Source: Pseudomonadota bacterium (lineage in GTDB: Bacteria > Pseudomonadota > Gammaproteobacteria > Xanthomonadales > Rhodanobacteraceae). Taken from it: DNA of 34,657 nt. Made by a program: the position numbers and the translations under genes. Positions 22,875 through 29,785 of the stretch are shown one piece after another. The stretch's first letter is position 1, and every line of letters starts with the position of its first letter. The stretch spans positions 1 to 34,657 of the forward strand of contig JAEYZH010000188.1 in assembly GCA_023430685.1 (NCBI GenBank), written 5' to 3'. A model generated the notes under the pieces. The model saw only the letters and a list, made by a program, of their open reading frames with translations. It had not been told where the DNA came from and ran no database searches.

Positions 22875-23965
22875 GCGACGCCGCAACCGATGCGCTCGCG
22901 CTGCTGCGCGAGGACCTGCGCGACTTCGCGGGCTACCGTTCCGCGCGCTGCGAGCGCGCGGCTGGCAGCGCCTGGCTCAACGCGAACGAGGCCGCGTACC
23001 CGAATGCGTCCGACGCGGACGGCCGCCTGCGCCGCTATCCGCCACGCGAATCCGAGGCGCTGCAGGCCGCACTGTCCACGCTCTACGGCGTATCGCCCAC
23101 GCGCCTGCTGATCGGTCGCGGCAGCGACGAGGCGATCGACCTGATCGTGCGCGCATTCTGCCGACCCGGCATCGACGCGGTGCTCGCGACGCCGCCGGTG
23201 TTCGGCATGTATGCGGTCTGCGCGCGCCTGCAGCGCGCGCCGCTGGTCGAGGTGCCGTTGCGCGAGCGCGCGGGCGAGTTCGGAGTCGACCTCGACGAGG
23301 TCGCCGCATGCGCAGAACGCGAACGCGTGCGCGTCGTGTTCCTGTGCTCGCCGGGCAATCCGGTCGGCGGCACGCTCGCCGCAGCCGATGTGCGCGCGCT
23401 CGCGCGGCGGCTCGCGCAACGCGCGATCGTCGTGATCGACGAGGCCTACATCGAGTTCGCCGACGCGCCATCGCTGCTCGAAGGCTCGGACCTCGAGCCG
23501 AACCTCGTCGTGCTGCGCACGCTGTCGAAGGCGCATGCGCTCGCCGCCGCGCGAATCGGTTGCGCGATCGGCGATCCGGCCGTGATCGCCGCGCTGCGCC
23601 GCTGCCAGGCGCCGTATCCGGTGCCGGAACCGAGCGCGCGCTGCGCGCTGGCCGCGCTCGCGCCGGGCGTGCTCGCCGCGACCAGGCGCAGGATCGCCGC
23701 GACGATTGCCGAGCGCGAGCGGCTCGCGCACGAACTTTCGCGCACGCCCGGCGTGCGTCGTGTGCACGCGTCGCAGGCGAACTTCCTGCTCGTGCGTCTC
23801 GACGATGCCGACGCCGCGCTCGCGCGCCTGCTCGCGGCCGGCGTGGTCGTTCGCGACGTGCGCGCGATGCCACGGCTCGGCGACGCACTGCGGATCACGA
23901 TCGGCACGGCGCACGAAAACGCGTGCGTGCTCGACGCGCTGCGCGCGCGCACGGAGGCCGCATGA
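22871..23965 (+). CDS. hisC: Histidinol-phosphate aminotransferase
   Basis: HisC is a fold-type I PLP enzyme converting imidazole-acetol phosphate to histidinol phosphate with glutamate. The product is 364 residues. Key segments are LNANEAAYPN near the N-terminus, CSPGNPVGG (159-167), VVIDEAYIEF with the PLP-contacting Asp190, and the Schiff-base lysine K220 in RTLSKAHALAAARIG. The usual NEN of this family reads NAN-E here, still within normal variation. Starts and stops overlap both neighbours by four bases. Confidence 0.96.
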   Translation: MSDAATDALALLREDLRDFAGYRSARCERAAGSAWLNANEAAYPNASDADGRLRRYPPRESEALQAALSTLYGVSPTRLLIGRGSDEAIDLIVRAFCRPGIDAVLATPPVFGMYAVCARLQRAPLVEVPLRERAGEFGVDLDEVAACAERERVRVVFLCSPGNPVGGTLAAADVRALARRLAQRAIVVIDEAYIEFADAPSLLEGSDLEPNLVVLRTLSKAHALAAARIGCAIGDPAVIAALRRCQAPYPVPEPSARCALAALAPGVLAATRRRIAATIAERERLAHELSRTPGVRRVHASQANFLLVRLDDADAALARLLAAGVVVRDVRAMPRLGDALRITIGTAHENACVLDALRARTEAA

Positions 23966-25035
23966 CGCCGATCCTGTTCGTGGACCGCGACGGCACCCTG
24001 ATCGAGGAGCCCGCGGACTGCCAGGTCGACGACTGCGCGAAGCTGCGCTTCGTCGCCGACGTGGTGCCCGCCTTGCTCCGCCTCAAGGCGGCCGGGTATG
24101 CATTCGTGATCGTGAGCAACCAGGACGGGCTCGGCACGCCCGCATTCCCGCGCGAGGCGTTCGAGGCACCGCAGCGGCTCATGCTGCAGCTGTTCGAAAG
24201 CCAGGGCATCGCGTTCCGCGACGTGTTCATCGACGCGAGCCTGCCATCGGATCGCAGCCCGAACCGCAAGCCGGGCGTCGGCATGGTCATGGACTACCTG
24301 CGCGACCGCTCGATCGACTGGCCGCGCAGCGCGATGGTCGGCGACCGCGAGAGCGACATCGCGTTCGCGCGCAATCTCGGCGTGCGCGGCTTCCACCTGC
24401 GCACGCCACGCTTCGGTGGCGAATGGGACTGGAGCGGCATCGCGCACGCGCTCGCCGATGCGCCGCGGCAGGCGAGCGTGGTCCGCCGCACGCGCGAGAC
24501 CTGCATCCGCGTCGAGCTCGATCTCGATCGCGTCGCCCCGCCGCGTGCCGACACCGGGCTCGCGTTCCTCGACCACATGCTCGAGCAGCTCGGCCAGCAT
24601 GGCGGCTTCGCGCTCGAGGTGAACGCAGAAGGCGACCTGCACGTCGACGAGCACCACACCGTCGAGGACACCGCGCTCGCGCTCGGGCAGGCGCTGCGCG
24701 AGGCGCTCGGTGACAAACGCGGGATCGCGCGCTACGGAGCCAGCGTGCCGATGGACGACGCGCTTGCGCAGGCCGCGCTCGACCTCGGAGGCCGACCGTA
24801 CCTCGTGTTCGACGCGCAGTTCCGGCGCGAGCGCGTCGGCGACCTGCCGACCGAGCTGGTGCCGCACTTCTTCCGCTCGCTCTGCGATGCGGCCGCGATC
24901 AACCTGCACCTCGGGGTCCGCGGCGACAACGACCATCACCAGGTCGAAGCCTGCTTCAAGGCCGTCGCGCGCGCGCTCGGCCAGGCGATCCGTCGCGACG
25001 GCGTCGGCGTGCCGAGCACGAAAGGGGCGTTGTGA
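23962..25035 (+). CDS. hisB: Bifunctional histidinol-phosphatase / imidazoleglycerol-phosphate dehydratase
   Basis: This 357-residue protein is a fusion as in enterics. Residues 1-~165 are a HAD-type histidinol-phosphatase with the nucleophile motif D8-R-D10-GT, SNQDG (52-56), RKP (102-104) and GDRESD (127-132). Residues ~172-357 are IGP dehydratase with FLDHML, DEHHTVED (229-236) and a second GDNDHHQVEA metal site. The phosphatase loop at 91-101 (DASLPSDRSPN) lacks the Cys/His residues that bind structural zinc in the E. coli enzyme. Both catalytic sites otherwise look intact. Overlaps with hisC and hisH suggest coupled translation. Confidence 0.96.
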   Translation: MTPILFVDRDGTLIEEPADCQVDDCAKLRFVADVVPALLRLKAAGYAFVIVSNQDGLGTPAFPREAFEAPQRLMLQLFESQGIAFRDVFIDASLPSDRSPNRKPGVGMVMDYLRDRSIDWPRSAMVGDRESDIAFARNLGVRGFHLRTPRFGGEWDWSGIAHALADAPRQASVVRRTRETCIRVELDLDRVAPPRADTGLAFLDHMLEQLGQHGGFALEVNAEGDLHVDEHHTVEDTALALGQALREALGDKRGIARYGASVPMDDALAQAALDLGGRPYLVFDAQFRRERVGDLPTELVPHFFRSLCDAAAINLHLGVRGDNDHHQVEACFKAVARALGQAIRRDGVGVPSTKGAL

Positions 25036-25634
25036 TGCGCGTCGCGATCATCGATGCGGGCGGCGCGAACCTCGGTTCGGTGTGCTACGCCTTCGAGCGG
25101 CTGGGCGCGCGCCCGCAGGTCGCGCGCGATGCGGATGAGCTGGCCGAGGCCGAGCGCATCGTGCTGCCCGGCGTCGGCGCCGCGCCACCTGCGATGGCGC
25201 GGCTGCGCGAACGCGGACTCGACGTGGCGCTGCGCGCCTCGACGGTGCCGGTGCTCGGCATCTGCCTCGGCATGCAGCTGCTGCACGAGCGCTCCGACGA
25301 GGGCGACGAGCCCTGCCTCGGCCTCCTGCGCGGTCGCGTGCGCAGGCTCAGGCCCGCGACCGGCGTGCGCGTGCCGCACATGGGCTGGAACGCGCTGCGT
25401 GGCATCGCGCGGCACTGCACGCTGCTCGACGGCATCGCCGAGCGCGACGCGTGCTACTTCGTGCACGGCTATGCGATCCGGGTCGGCGTCGACACGCTCG
25501 CAATGGCCACGCACGGCGACGCGTTCGCCGCGGTCGTGCGGCGCGGGCGCTACTGCGGGACGCAGTTCCACCCGGAGCGGTCGGGCACGGTCGGTGCGCG
25601 CGTGCTCGCGAACTTCCTGCGGTGGACGCCGTGA
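25035..25634 (+). CDS. hisH: Imidazole glycerol phosphate synthase, glutamine amidotransferase subunit
   Basis: HisH releases ammonia from glutamine for HisF. This 199-residue class I glutaminase has the catalytic triad C77 (GICLGMQLL), H179 and E181 (TQFHPERSG). The ATG at 25035 has GGGG seven bases upstream and shares one base with the hisB stop. A GTG at 25032 in the same frame is an alternative adding one residue. It pairs with hisF, which lies two genes downstream. Confidence 0.96.
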   Translation: MRVAIIDAGGANLGSVCYAFERLGARPQVARDADELAEAERIVLPGVGAAPPAMARLRERGLDVALRASTVPVLGICLGMQLLHERSDEGDEPCLGLLRGRVRRLRPATGVRVPHMGWNALRGIARHCTLLDGIAERDACYFVHGYAIRVGVDTLAMATHGDAFAAVVRRGRYCGTQFHPERSGTVGARVLANFLRWTP

Positions 25635-26374
25635 ACGTGCGCGCCGGCTTCCAGGTCTATCCCGCGATCGACGTGCGCGACGGCCGCGTCGTGCGGCTCG
25701 CACAAGGTGACTATGCGCGCGAGACCGCCTACGCGGGTGATCCGCTCGAGCGCGCGCGCGCGTATTCGGCGGCCGGTGCGGAGTGGCTCCACCTCGTCGA
25801 TCTCGACGCGGCGCGCACGGGCGGCTACACGCTCGCTGCGCTGCTGGCGGCGATCAAGCAGCGGACGGGCCTGCGCGTGCAGACCGGCGGCGGCGTGCGC
25901 ACTCGCGCGGACCTCGAGCGTCTCTACGCGGCCGGAGCGGACCGGGTCGTCGTCGGTTCCGTCGCGGTGTCCGAGCCCGCGCGCGTCGCCGACTGGATCG
26001 CGACGTTCGGCTCCGATCGCATGACCGTCGCGATCGACGTGCGGCGCATCGACGGTCGCTGGGTCGCGGCGAGCCACGGCTGGCAGCGCAGCGCGCCGCA
26101 TGCGGTCGAGGACCTGCTCGAGACGCTCGCCGCGGGCGGGATGCGCCATCTCCTGTGCACCGACATCGCGCGCGACGGCATGCTGTCGGGGCCGAACCTC
26201 GCGCTCTACGCGCAGGTGCGCGCATGGCTGCCGCACGCGGCGGTGCAGGCCTCGGGCGGCGTGCGCTCGCTCGCCGACGTGCGCGCAGCGATCGATGCAG
26301 GATGCGCGGGCATCGTGCTCGGCAAGGCGCTGCTCGAGCAGCAGCTGGATCTCGCGCAGGCGCTCGCATGCTGA
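25631..26374 (+). CDS. hisA: ProFAR isomerase (1-(5-phosphoribosyl)-5-[(5-phosphoribosylamino)methylideneamino]imidazole-4-carboxamide isomerase)
   Basis: HisA catalyses the Amadori rearrangement of ProFAR to PRFAR. The 247-residue product is a (beta/alpha)8 barrel with the catalytic acids D14 (PAIDVRDGRVVRL) and D178 (CTDIARDGM), and phosphate-binding GGG (86-88) and SGGVRS late in the barrel. The start is GTG 25631, overlapping the hisH stop as GTGA. No ATG fits the conserved N-terminus. It overlaps hisF by seven bases. Confidence 0.95.
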   Translation: MNVRAGFQVYPAIDVRDGRVVRLAQGDYARETAYAGDPLERARAYSAAGAEWLHLVDLDAARTGGYTLAALLAAIKQRTGLRVQTGGGVRTRADLERLYAAGADRVVVGSVAVSEPARVADWIATFGSDRMTVAIDVRRIDGRWVAASHGWQRSAPHAVEDLLETLAAGGMRHLLCTDIARDGMLSGPNLALYAQVRAWLPHAAVQASGGVRSLADVRAAIDAGCAGIVLGKALLEQQLDLAQALAC

Positions 26375-27144
26375 GCCGGCGCATCATCGCGTGCCTCGAC
26401 GTGCGCGACGGGCGCGTCGTCAAGGGCGTGCGCTTCCGCGACCACGTCGATGTCGGCGACATCGTCGAACTCGCGTTGCGCTACCGCGACGCCGGCGTCG
26501 ACGAACTCGTGTTCTACGACATCGCGGCGAGCCCCCGTGGCCGCAGCGTCGACCCGGACTGGATCGCGCGCGTCGCGCGCGCGATCGACATCCCGTTCTG
26601 CGTCGCGGGCGGCATCGCCGACGTCGCCTGCGCGCGTCGCGTGCTGCACGCGGGGGCCGACAAGGTCTCGATCAACACGCCCGCGCTCGAACGGCCTGCA
26701 CTGGTGTCGGAGCTCGCCGGCGCGTTCGGCGTGCAATGCGTGGTCGTCGGCATCGATTCGCAGCGCGACGCCGACGGCGAGTGGCGCGTGCGCAGCCACA
26801 CCGGCGACCCCGCGCGCATGCGCGCGACCGCGAGACGCACGCTCGACTGGGTGGTCGAGGCCCAGCGGCTCGGCGCGGGCGAGATCGTGCTCAACTGCAT
26901 GGGCAGCGACGGCGTGCGCGAGGGCTACGACATCGACCAGCTGCGCGCGGTGCGCGCGGTGTGCGACGTGCCGCTGGTCGCGTCGGGCGGCGCGGGCACG
27001 CCCGCTCACTTCCGCGAGGTGTTCGCGGAGGCCGACGTCGACGGCGCGCTCGCGGCGAGTGCATTCCACTCGGGTCGCGTCGCGATCCCGGTGCTCAAGG
27101 GTTACCTGCGCGGGGCCGGCATCGAGGTGCGCGATGCAGCGTGA
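26368..27144 (+). CDS. hisF: Imidazole glycerol phosphate synthase, cyclase subunit
   Basis: HisF uses ammonia from HisH to convert PRFAR to imidazole glycerol phosphate and AICAR. The 258-residue product is a (beta/alpha)8 barrel related to HisA. Catalytic aspartates D11 (IIACLDVRDGRVVKG) and D130 (VVVGIDSQ) are at the same numbers as in the well-studied homologues. FCVAGGI and LVASGGAGT are the phosphate-binding segments. The ATG at 26368 lies within the hisA 3' end, and the stop overlaps hisIE by 11 bases. Confidence 0.97.
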   Translation: MLSRRIIACLDVRDGRVVKGVRFRDHVDVGDIVELALRYRDAGVDELVFYDIAASPRGRSVDPDWIARVARAIDIPFCVAGGIADVACARRVLHAGADKVSINTPALERPALVSELAGAFGVQCVVVGIDSQRDADGEWRVRSHTGDPARMRATARRTLDWVVEAQRLGAGEIVLNCMGSDGVREGYDIDQLRAVRAVCDVPLVASGGAGTPAHFREVFAEADVDGALAASAFHSGRVAIPVLKGYLRGAGIEVRDAA

Positions 27145-27787
27145 GGACGTCGAGGCGCTCGCGTGGACTCGCTCGGTCGATCCGCGCGCGGGCGGCCTGC
27201 TGCCCGCGATCGTGCAGCATGCGGACGACCAGCGCGTGCTGATGCTCGGCTGGATGTCGCGCGAAGCGCTGCAGGCCACGCTCGAGACCGGCTGGGTCAC
27301 GTTCCACAGCCGCAGCCGCGCCAGGCTCTGGACCAAGGGCGAGACGTCCGGCCACCGGCTCGCGCTGGCGTCGATCGAGGCCGATTGCGATCGCGACGCG
27401 CTGCTCATGCAGGCACGCCCGCAGGGACCGACCTGCCATCTCGCGCGCGCGAGTTGCTTCGAACGCGCGCCGAACTCCGCGCTGGCCGAGCTCGAATCGG
27501 TGATCGCCGCGCGCGCGGGCGATGCGCCGAGTGGCAGCTACACCGCCTCCCTCCTGGCATCGGGCGTCGCGCGCATCGCGCAGAAGGTGGGCGAGGAAGG
27601 CGTCGAGGTCGCGCTCGCGGGCGTCGCCGGCAGCGACGACGATCTGCTCGGCGAGGCGGCTGACCTCGCCTACCACCTGCTCGTGCTGCTGCGCGCACGC
27701 GGTCTCGACTGGGCGCAGGTTGAAGCCGTCATGCACGAACGCCGTGCGCGCAGCGGCGCAACCGGCGAAACGGACGGGTCCGCGTAG
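27134..27787 (+). CDS. hisI: Bifunctional phosphoribosyl-AMP cyclohydrolase / phosphoribosyl-ATP pyrophosphatase
   Basis: HisIE performs steps two and three of the pathway. The 217-residue protein has an N-terminal cyclohydrolase domain (to ~115; LMLGWMSREAL, TFHSRSRARLWTKGE, the metal-binding EADCDRDALL and a downstream TCH). Its C-terminal MazG-like pyrophosphatase domain contains GVARIAQKVGEEGVEVALA and DLAYHLLVLL. It is the last gene of the operon. Its stop TAG (27785-27787) lies inside the inverted repeat GTAGGCTGGAC, so the end of the gene coincides with a REP-like element. Confidence 0.96.
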   Translation: MQREDVEALAWTRSVDPRAGGLLPAIVQHADDQRVLMLGWMSREALQATLETGWVTFHSRSRARLWTKGETSGHRLALASIEADCDRDALLMQARPQGPTCHLARASCFERAPNSALAELESVIAARAGDAPSGSYTASLLASGVARIAQKVGEEGVEVALAGVAGSDDDLLGEAADLAYHLLVLLRARGLDWAQVEAVMHERRARSGATGETDGSA

Positions 27788-27899
27788 GCTGGACGCGCGC
27801 GGCGCGGCCGGCGACCCCATCGCGCGGCGTTGCCTCGATGCATGCGCTGGCCGACGCGGACCGCAAAGGCGCCGGCCGGCCTTCGGCCGTCCAGCCTAC
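27784..27899. repeat. REP-like inverted-repeat element at the his operon end
   Basis: GTAGGCTGGAC (27784-27794) and GTCCAGCCTAC (27889-27899) are a perfect 11-bp inverted repeat 94 bp apart. The right 32 bp (27868-27899), with its GGCC-TTC-GGCC hairpin, recur at 19406-19437. It may act as the operon terminator. Confidence 0.7.
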
Positions 27900-27948
27900 G
27901 GGGTTCGTCGCTGCACCGCCTGCGCAGGCTGCACGCGCGAGTCGTTAG

Positions 27949-28047
27949 ACTCGCGGGGTTCCTGTCGAAAAGGCCATGCGATGCGGCATCGATCGCGTGC
28001 TGCTCGGATCGGACTATCCGCAGTTCTCGCTCGCCAGATGGATGTAG
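27949..28047 (+). pseudogene. Remnant of an amidohydrolase C-terminus
   Basis: After an in-frame TAG at 27946, a 32-codon stretch reads VEKAMRCGIDRVLLGSDYPQ then FSLARWM. The R-V-L-x-GSD-[YF]-P pattern is the conserved active-site end of TIM-barrel amidohydrolases (amidohydrolase 2 family), where the Asp is a catalytic metal ligand. Everything upstream is gone. Downstream the frame is stopped by TAG (28045-28047) in the first unit of the palindromic repeat array. Confidence 0.55.
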
Positions 28048-28778
28048 GGTGGGTCGCAGCCGCGCAGCGGCGAGCCCCACCGCCCGTCACGTCGAAGCAT
28101 TCGCGCCGGTGGGGCTCGCGCGGATCGCACGCGGGGAAACCGGCTCCACGCGCCGCGCTGCGTCCCACCCTACGCATTCGTGGCGATGGATGCAGGGCGG
28201 GTCGCAGCCGCGCAGCGGGGAGCCCCACCGCCCGTCACGTCGAAGCATTCGCGCCGGTGGGGCTCGCGCGGATCGCCCGCGGGGAAACCGGCTCCACGCG
28301 CCGCGCTGCGTCCCACCCTACGCATTCGTGGCGATGGATGCAGGGCGGGTCGCAGCCGCGCAGCGGCGAGCCCCACCGTCCGTCACGTCGAAGCATTCGC
28401 GCCGGTGGGGCTCGCGCGGATCGCCCGCGCGGAAACCGACTCCATGCGCCGCGCTGCGTCCCACCCTACGTATTTATGGCGATGGATGCAGGGTGGGTCG
28501 CACCCGCGCAGCGGCGAGCCCCACCGTCCGTCACGTCGAAGCATTCGCGCCGGTGGGGCTCGCGCGGATCGCTCGCGGGAAACCGACTCCACGCGCCGCG
28601 CTGCGTCCCACCCTACGCATTCTGGCGATGGATGCAGGGTGGGTCGCAGCCGCGCAGCGGCGAGTCCCACCGCCCGTCACGTCGAAGCATTCGCGCCGGT
28701 GGGGCTCGCGCGGATCGCCCGCGCGGAAACCGACTCCATGCGCCGCGCTGCGTCCCACCCTACGCATTCGTGGCGAAT
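28041..28778. repeat. Five tandem copies of a 148-bp palindromic repeat
   Basis: Units start at 28041, 28189, 28337, 28485 and 28631, and are 148, 148, 148, 146 and about 148 bp long. Each has outer arms GTAGGGTGGGTCGCAGCCGC..(left; first G often C) and CGCTGCGTCCCACCCTACG (right), and inner arms CGAGCCCCACCG and CGGTGGGGCTCG. A whole unit can therefore fold as a long two-stem hairpin. The spacer GTCACGTCGAAGCATTCGCG is identical in all. Units differ at only a few positions, so the array is recent. Long frames open through it on both strands only because the units lack stops. I see no gene in it. Confidence 0.9.
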
Positions 28779-28815
28779 GGTGTTTCATGGGCCAGCGCAC
28801 GCGGCTCGCACCGCA

Positions 28816-29715
28816 TCACGACATCGGCTCGGGCTCGCGCAGCTCGCCGATGCGCGGCGGCAGCGGGATGAACTCGTCGTGGTCGAGGTCGGGCAGCTTC
28901 ATGCGACCGGCCTGCCAGTCGGCGCGTGCCTGGTCGATGCGGTCCTTCGAGGACGACACGAAGTTCCAGTCGATGTAGCGCGGCCCGACCGGTTCGCCGC
29001 CGAGCGCCATGACGACCGCGTCGGTCAGCGCCGTGACCGTCGCGACGCGCCCGGGCGTCAGCACGGCCATGCTGCCCGTCGCGATGCGCTGGCCCGCGAT
29101 CTCGATCGCGCCCTCGACGACGTAGAGCGCGCGTTCGGGATATTCGTCGTGCAGCGACACGCGCGCACCCGCGCGCAATTGCCAGTGCAGGTAGAATTGC
29201 GGCGAGTCGACCTGCACCGGCGACTGTAGCCCGGACCAGCGTCCCGCGATCAGGCGCCCGCTCATGCCGTCCTCGTCGAACACCGGCAGCGCCTCGCTCG
29301 CGTAGTGCCAGAAGCCGGGATCGGATTCCTCGCGCTCGACCGGCAGCGCGACCCAGGCCTGGATGCCGTCGAGCGCACCGCCGTCGCGGCGCAGGCGCTC
29401 GAAGCGTTCCGAATGCGTGATGCCGCTGCCCGCGGTCATCCAGTTGACTTCGCCTGGCCGGATCGATTGTTCGAACGCGAGGCTGTCGCGATGCGTGATC
29501 TCGCCCGCGAACAGGTAGGTGATCGTCGACAGGCCGATATGCGGATGTGGGCGCACGTCCGCCTCGCGCGGCAGGCCCGGCGCGAGCTGCTTCGGGCCCA
29601 TGCGATCGAAGAAGATGTACGGGCCGACCATGCGGCGACGCGCGAACGGCAGCACGCGTCCGACCTCGAAGCTGCCGAGGTCGCGCGTGCGCTGCTCGAT
29701 GACGAGTTCGATCAT
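28816..29715 (-). CDS. Pirin-family protein
   Basis: This 299-residue bicupin has a pirin N-terminal domain and a C-terminal pirin domain from about residue 170. The metal-binding residues are H57 and H59 (RPHPHIGLSTITYLF), H101 and E103 (GSGITHSERF), the same set as in iron-binding human pirin. Bacterial pirins include quercetin dioxygenases and regulators of central metabolism, and the sequence does not choose between these. The ATG at 29715 is preceded by GGAGG at six bases. It stands alone between the repeat array and the GGDEF gene. Confidence 0.92.
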   Translation of the reverse strand: MIELVIEQRTRDLGSFEVGRVLPFARRRMVGPYIFFDRMGPKQLAPGLPREADVRPHPHIGLSTITYLFAGEITHRDSLAFEQSIRPGEVNWMTAGSGITHSERFERLRRDGGALDGIQAWVALPVEREESDPGFWHYASEALPVFDEDGMSGRLIAGRWSGLQSPVQVDSPQFYLHWQLRAGARVSLHDEYPERALYVVEGAIEIAGQRIATGSMAVLTPGRVATVTALTDAVVMALGGEPVGPRYIDWNFVSSSKDRIDQARADWQAGRMKLPDLDHDEFIPLPPRIGELREPEPMS

Positions 29716-29785
29716 CCCGGGCCTCCGATGCGCGGCTGCGGATGCCCGACAGGTTAGCGCAGCTGCGCGCGCACTGCGCGGCGCG

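Noticed and set aside
28041..28778. CRISPR array
   Set aside because: The regularity is a whole 148-bp unit repeated. There are no variable spacers between short repeats and no cas genes.
27522..29229. Overlapping long open frames through the 148-bp repeat array
   Set aside because: They are open only because each repeat unit lacks stop codons. They are periodic and have no start signals, and one runs antisense into the pirin gene.
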